This document shows, piece by piece, positions 5,768 to 7,991 of a DNA stretch of 7,991 nucleotides. The translations under genes were made by a program, and so were the position numbers. Where the stretch lies: assembly GCA_030628785.1 (NCBI GenBank), contig DAOVQI010000137.1, forward strand, positions 1 through 7,991, written 5' to 3'. The notes below the pieces were generated by a model that saw only the letters and a program-made list of their open reading frames with translations, searched no databases and had not been told where the DNA came from. The stretch comes from Bacteroidota bacterium. Lineage in GTDB: Bacteria > Bacteroidota > Bacteroidia > Bacteroidales > VadinHA17. The number at the start of each line of letters is the position of its first letter. Positions within the stretch are counted from its first letter, which is position 1.

Positions 5768-5783
5768 TTGGCATAATGATTGC
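5768..5783 (+). promoter_or_regulatory. Sigma-54 (RpoN) -24/-12 promoter
   Basis: TTGGCA (5768-5773), six bases, TTGC (5780-5783). The invariant GG (5770-5771) and GC (5782-5783) are separated by exactly 10 bases, fitting the consensus YTGGCACG-N4-TTGC. Transcription would start near 5795, leaving a leader of about 34 bases before the response regulator ATG. Such a promoter needs RpoN and an ATP-driven NtrC-family activator. Confidence 0.75.
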
Positions 5784-5812
5784 GTTGGATTTGCAAAACG
5801 AATCATAAAAGA

Positions 5813-5819
5813 AAAGGAG
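5813..5819 (+). promoter_or_regulatory. Shine-Dalgarno AAAGGAG of the REC-RAM-RAM gene
   Basis: A purine-rich AAAGGAG ends 9 bases before ATG 5829. It is stronger than anything in front of the other large genes in the window and fixes the start. Confidence 0.7.
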
Positions 5820-5828
5820 AAATATAAA

Positions 5829-6821
5829 ATGGAAAAAAGAATTTTATTAGTAGATGATGAAGCCGCCATTAGGAGGACGTTGTCCTTAATGTTATTACAA
5901 ATGGGTTACGATGTGGAGCCCTGCGAAGATGCCATCAGTGCTTTAAAAAAATTAGATCTGTATGAGAAAAACAAAATCAAGCTTGATTCCATTGTACTTG
6001 ATGTGAGACTACCGGATATTGATGGCATAAAATTGGGTAAAATAATAAGATCAAAATTTCCGCAAATTTGTATAGTTTATATAACCGGTTATGCTGATCA
6101 ACTGGATATGGAAGAGATGAAAAAAGTCCATGCCAGTGCCATCCTGGAAAAACCGGTGGAAGCAAAAGACCTTGTCGAATATTTTGAGGAAGCAACAATA
6201 TTGGAAAGTGTTCCGGAACCCAAAGAAGCAATAATAGAAGAAAAAGAAGTTGAAACCGTATCGGCATATATGTTAATTAAGCTTGAAAAAGAAGCTGCTT
6301 TTCTTAATATCTACAGGAAACTGTATTACATGAAAGATGTTCTATATTGTGATGCAACCGAAGGAGATTATGATATTGCTTTATTAATACAGGGCAAAAG
6401 TAAAGGAGATTGCAAGAAAATAAGTGAAACAATCCAAAAAAATATAGAGGGTATCAAAGATATTGATTTTATGGAGATTGGGATACCTATTCTGGATGAT
6501 AATATAAGAAATATTATTCAGACAGCAGAAGAATCTGATGATCCGGAAAAATTAGCTGCTAAAAGAGATTTTGGCAGAAAAATTTGTTCATACATTTTAA
6601 TGGAAGTGGAAAGAGAAAAACTTGAATATATTTATCCTGTTCTCCGGCTTAGCGAAGAAGTAGTTTATTGTGACTATACTACCGGAAAATACAATCTGGT
6701 TTTATTTGTGTATGGCACCGGTTTTAATGAGATAAATAAGTTTATTGAGAATAAGATCGTACCAATGGATGGTGTATTAAGGGTTAAGAAATTTCCGGTT
6801 TTAAATCTTCTCGAAATGTAA
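5829..6821 (+). CDS. Response regulator with receiver domain and two Lrp/AsnC RAM-like domains
   Basis: A 330-residue cytoplasmic protein. The receiver domain (1-125) has Asp9/Asp10, phosphoacceptor Asp58 in IVLDVRLPDIDG, Thr86 and Lys108 in ILEKPVE. An acidic linker (126-144) follows. Residues 145-222 and 252-328 are two related alpha/beta repeats with the RAM (Lrp/AsnC effector-binding) pattern. YMLIKLEKE...VLYCDATEGDYDIALLIQG parallels YILMEVERE...VVYCDYTTGKYNLVLFVYG; the G-x-Y-(D/N) turn is typical. No helix-turn-helix, kinase or output enzyme is visible, so output may be by protein contact or ligand-controlled oligomerisation. The gene has its own sigma-54 promoter and a good ribosome site, and lies 226 bp before hydC-type and hydB-type genes in the same direction, hinting at a role in hydrogenase or redox control. 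The receiver call is certain; the RAM call rests on pattern recognition. Confidence 0.85.
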   Translation: MEKRILLVDDEAAIRRTLSLMLLQMGYDVEPCEDAISALKKLDLYEKNKIKLDSIVLDVRLPDIDGIKLGKIIRSKFPQICIVYITGYADQLDMEEMKKVHASAILEKPVEAKDLVEYFEEATILESVPEPKEAIIEEKEVETVSAYMLIKLEKEAAFLNIYRKLYYMKDVLYCDATEGDYDIALLIQGKSKGDCKKISETIQKNIEGIKDIDFMEIGIPILDDNIRNIIQTAEESDDPEKLAAKRDFGRKICSYILMEVEREKLEYIYPVLRLSEEVVYCDYTTGKYNLVLFVYGTGFNEINKFIENKIVPMDGVLRVKKFPVLNLLEM

Positions 6822-6828
6822 CTGGGAA

Positions 6829-6856
6829 GTTATACGTTATTTGTTAAAAGTTATTC
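6829..6856 (-). repeat. Period-7 array in reverse orientation (four GTTNNNN units)
   Basis: Units gttatac, gttattt, gttaaaa, gttattc directly follow the regulator stop codon. They are the reverse-complement form of the NNNNAAC array at 6880-6935, so the two can fold together; for example GTTATACGTTAT (6829-6840) pairs with ATAACGTATAAC. This might serve as a 3' end structure for the regulator mRNA. Confidence 0.6.
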
Positions 6857-6879
6857 GATTAAAAAGTATAAAACATAAT

Positions 6880-6935
6880 GTTTAACATATAACGTATAAC
6901 GTATAACGTATAACGTATAACATTTAACATATAAC
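6880..6935 (+). repeat. Period-7 array (NNNNAAC), eight units
   Basis: Units are gtttaac, atataac, four perfect gtataac (6894-6921), atttaac, atataac: 56 bp with every unit ending AAC. It lies directly upstream of the TATATTTG box and the hydC-type gene, with the same polarity relative to the gene as the arrays at 1122-1156 and 4131-4165. Confidence 0.85.
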
Positions 6936-6942
6936 TCTTTAT

Positions 6943-6950
6943 TATATTTG
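6943..6950 (+). promoter_or_regulatory. Possible Bacteroidota promoter -7 box TATATTTG for the hydC-type gene
   Basis: Fits TAnnTTTG exactly, 97 bp before the ATG at 7048. No clear TTG -33 element is seen, because the expected position falls in the heptamer array. The predicted leader of about 90 bases would contain the twin hairpins at 6981-7002. Confidence 0.4.
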
Positions 6951-6980
6951 TTTGCCACACGGTGATGCATTTTTCCATAG

Positions 6981-7002
6981 CTCCGAAGGAGTCCCTATGG
7001 GA
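6981..7002 (+). repeat. Twin mini-hairpins CTCC-GAA-GGAG and TCCC-TAT-GGGA
   Basis: Two adjoining palindromes with 4-bp stems and 3-base loops, about 45-65 bases upstream of the hydC-type start. Related single hairpins occur at 1664, 4036 and 7679. In an mRNA leader they could affect translation. They lie inside a frame that is open upstream of ATG 7048 but look non-coding. Confidence 0.5.
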
Positions 7003-7047
7003 GAATGCCTTTGGCAGGCAAAACCTTTTACTTTTATATTTTCCCAA

Positions 7048-7536
7048 ATGTCATTAGAAAAAGTACCTGTTTCTGAATTTGAAAGAAAAAATTTCAAGTT
7101 AGAGTTATTATCGAAAAGCGATCAAAAGGGAATCTTAATTCCACTGCTGCAGTCTGCTCAGGATTATTATGGTTACATTCCTGAAAGCGCCATTGAATAC
7201 ATAAGCGAAATTGTCGACATCCCGCCGGCAGAAATTTATGGAGTAATTACATTTTACTCTCAATTCCGCTTAAAGCCCCTTGGAAAATATGTTGTCAGAA
7301 TTTGTGAGGGTACAGCATGCCATGTAAATGGAGCAAAAAATATATTGAGGGTGCTCCGGAATGATTTGGGAATTGCTGTTGGTGAAACATCTGACGATGG
7401 CCTCTTTACACTTCAATCCGTTGCATGTCTGGGTTGTTGTTCCCTTGCACCGGTTATCATGGTTAATGATAAAACCTATGGTAATCTTAGCCCGAATAAG
7501 ATACAATCGATTATAAAGGATATTAAGAGAATTTAG
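7048..7536 (+). CDS. hydC: NuoE/HydC-type [2Fe-2S] subunit of an NAD-linked hydrogenase or dehydrogenase
   Basis: A 162-residue thioredoxin-like ferredoxin subunit of the 24-kDa (NuoE) family. The helical N-terminal part carries YYGYIPESAIEYIS and PPAEIYGVITFYSQF. The iron-sulphur ligands are Cys86 and Cys91 (CEGTACHV) and Cys127 and Cys131 (ACLGCCSLAP). In trimeric HydABC enzymes this subunit passes electrons alongside the flavin subunit HydB. The next gene begins with the extra N-terminal domain typical of HydB rather than complex I NuoF, and no other nuo genes are visible, so HydC is favoured. NADH-linked formate dehydrogenase is an alternative. ATG 7048 gives the normal family length; the frame is open from an ATG at 6952, but the extra 32 residues derive from palindromic repeats. 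No Shine-Dalgarno is evident. Confidence 0.88.
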   Translation: MSLEKVPVSEFERKNFKLELLSKSDQKGILIPLLQSAQDYYGYIPESAIEYISEIVDIPPAEIYGVITFYSQFRLKPLGKYVVRICEGTACHVNGAKNILRVLRNDLGIAVGETSDDGLFTLQSVACLGCCSLAPVIMVNDKTYGNLSPNKIQSIIKDIKRI

Positions 7537-7678
7537 CGTGTGAAATAGATCGATGATTTAATCCTGAACGTTTGGGATTATATAAAAGGGTGGATAAAAA
7601 AGGCTGAGGCTAAGGCTAAGGAAGAAAGGGAATAAAGAAGAATTAAATTAATCTAATTAACCTAATTGACCTAATTTC

Positions 7679-7689
7679 TCCCGAAGGGA
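7679..7689. repeat. Small palindrome TCCC-GAA-GGGA
   Basis: A 4-bp stem with a 3-base loop, a variant of the TCCC-TAY-GGGA hairpins elsewhere in the window. It directly precedes the larger hairpin at 7691-7720. Confidence 0.4.
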
Positions 7690-7690
7690 T

Positions 7691-7720
7691 GCCCGCCCGA
7701 CCGAAGTCATTCGGGCAGGC
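7691..7720. repeat. GC-rich hairpin, 10-bp stem with one mismatch
   Basis: GCCCGCCCGA (7691-7700) pairs with TCGGGCAGGC (7711-7720) at 9 of 10 positions around the loop CCGAAGTCAT. The word TCGGGCAGG is shared with the larger hairpin (7846-7854) and, inverted, with 5091-5099, so this belongs to the same palindrome family. It lacks a T-tract. Confidence 0.6.
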
Positions 7721-7806
7721 CTATGGCATAAATAAATCCCAAAAACCAAGTCCCAATTGGGTTATTGGGAATTAAAGACTAGGAGTGGAAGTAAACGAAA
7801 TTATTC

Positions 7807-7874
7807 CCCGCCCGAACGCCCGCCTGAATGAAAGAATTTATTCTTTCGGGCAGGTACCGTTCGGTACGGGCGGG
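7807..7874. repeat. Large compound hairpin containing 36-bp repeat, copy 2
   Basis: Outer arms CCCGCC (7807-7812) with GGCGGG (7869-7874) and CGAACG (7813-7818) with CGTTCG (7858-7863) enclose the 36-bp repeat 7819-7854. That repeat itself folds as CCTG-aat-GAAAGAAT-tt-ATTCTTTC-ggg-CAGG. It is the inverted copy of 5091-5126. The structure ends 43 bp before the hydB-type start and could influence transcription into it. Confidence 0.7.
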
Positions 7875-7917
7875 CATCAAGACAAATAAAACTCAATACC
7901 AGCTAAGAAAATTCATT

Positions 7918-7991
7918 ATGACTGAAATAAAGGTTGGTCTGGCAACATGTGGCATTTCAGCCGGAGGAGAGCTGGTTTTTGATGAACTGGA
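7918..7991 (+). CDS. hydB: HydB/NuoF-type flavoprotein subunit, N-terminal fragment (3' end outside window)
   Basis: ATG 7918 opens a frame running off the window; 24 codons plus two bases are visible. The segment VGLATCGISAGGELVFDEL matches the start of the thioredoxin-like [2Fe-2S] domain at the N-terminus of HydB and similar NADH-linked subunits, with the TCG.xAG cysteine motif (Cys11). Complex I NuoF lacks this domain, which favours a hydrogenase or formate dehydrogenase type. In HydABC this subunit would bind FMN and NAD(H) and is the proposed site of electron bifurcation. It follows the hydC-type gene in the same direction, the expected order. No Shine-Dalgarno is apparent. The call rests on a short fragment plus context. 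Confidence 0.7.
   Translation, partial: MTEIKVGLATCGISAGGELVFDEL

Larger units (their letters stand above)
7537..7917. other. Palindrome-rich spacer between hydC-type and hydB-type genes
   Basis: These genes are usually adjacent, but here 381 bp separate them. Contents: TAATCC (7559-7564) with GGATTA (7575-7580), a weak hairpin; AAGGCT-type repeats at 7601-7622; a 9-bp direct repeat CTAATTAAC, CTAATTGAC, CTAATTTCT (7653-7679); palindrome CCCAATTGGG (7752-7761); and the two large hairpins listed separately. No gene is seen. In the hydC frame, beyond two stop codons, 28 codons encode a charged stretch ending KKAEAKAKEERE, judged not real. Confidence 0.6.

Noticed and set aside
6952..7047. In-frame N-terminal extension of the hydC-type protein from an ATG at 6952
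   Set aside because: The extra 32 residues come from palindromic repeat DNA, have no family match and exceed the normal length; ATG 7048 is preferred.
7546..7632. Charged 28-codon stretch in the hydC frame beyond two stop codons
   Set aside because: It has no start codon, two stop codons separate it from hydC, and its end derives from simple GCTAAG-type repeats.

Overview
The window looks like a piece of an AT-rich Bacteroidota chromosome, probably Bacteroidales-like and from an anoxic habitat. The grounds are the protein types (tandem-type universal stress protein, Bacteroidota IS4/DUF4372 transposase, CBM9-like lipoprotein, HydC/HydB-type subunits), weak or absent Shine-Dalgarno sequences, two TAnnTTTG boxes upstream of genes, and GC-rich palindromes in AT-rich spacers. 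This assignment is inferred from sequence character, not from a marker gene.

Layout, left to right. (1) The C-terminal end of a universal stress protein (1-348, +) converges on a NarL/FixJ-type response regulator (421-1047, -), with a hairpin between them. (2) A gene-poor stretch (1048-2201) holds a period-7 repeat array, a three-way-junction palindrome and a 345-bp remnant of an IS4-family element. The remnant is still bracketed by an 11-bp target duplication and lies directly in front of a sodium/sugar symporter gene (2202-3731, +). (3) A spacer with small palindromes and a 10-codon ORF leads to a CBM9-like lipoprotein with an Arg/Gly-rich segment (4208-5041, +). (4) A 790-bp non-coding stretch (5042-5828) is filled with inverted repeats and ends in a convincing sigma-54 promoter with two upstream dyads. 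(5) That promoter drives an unusual response regulator, REC followed by two Lrp/AsnC RAM-like domains and no recognisable DNA-binding domain (5829-6821, +). (6) Next come a HydC/NuoE-type [2Fe-2S] subunit (7048-7536, +) and, after 380 bp of palindromes, the start of a HydB/NuoF-type subunit (7918 to the end, +).

Functionally, the right half reads as the start of an NAD-linked, probably electron-bifurcating [FeFe]-hydrogenase (HydABC) locus. It is preceded by a sigma-54-dependent regulator whose RAM-like domains suggest ligand sensing or oligomerisation. HydA would be expected beyond the right edge but is not visible. The left half is ordinary housekeeping, regulation and transport, rearranged by an insertion sequence.

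The most noteworthy points are the REC-RAM-RAM protein under sigma-54 control beside hydrogenase genes, period-7 NNNNAAC arrays in three intergenic regions with an array reading toward the gene in each, and a recurrent 16-23-bp repeat arranged as two inverted pairs ahead of the regulator.
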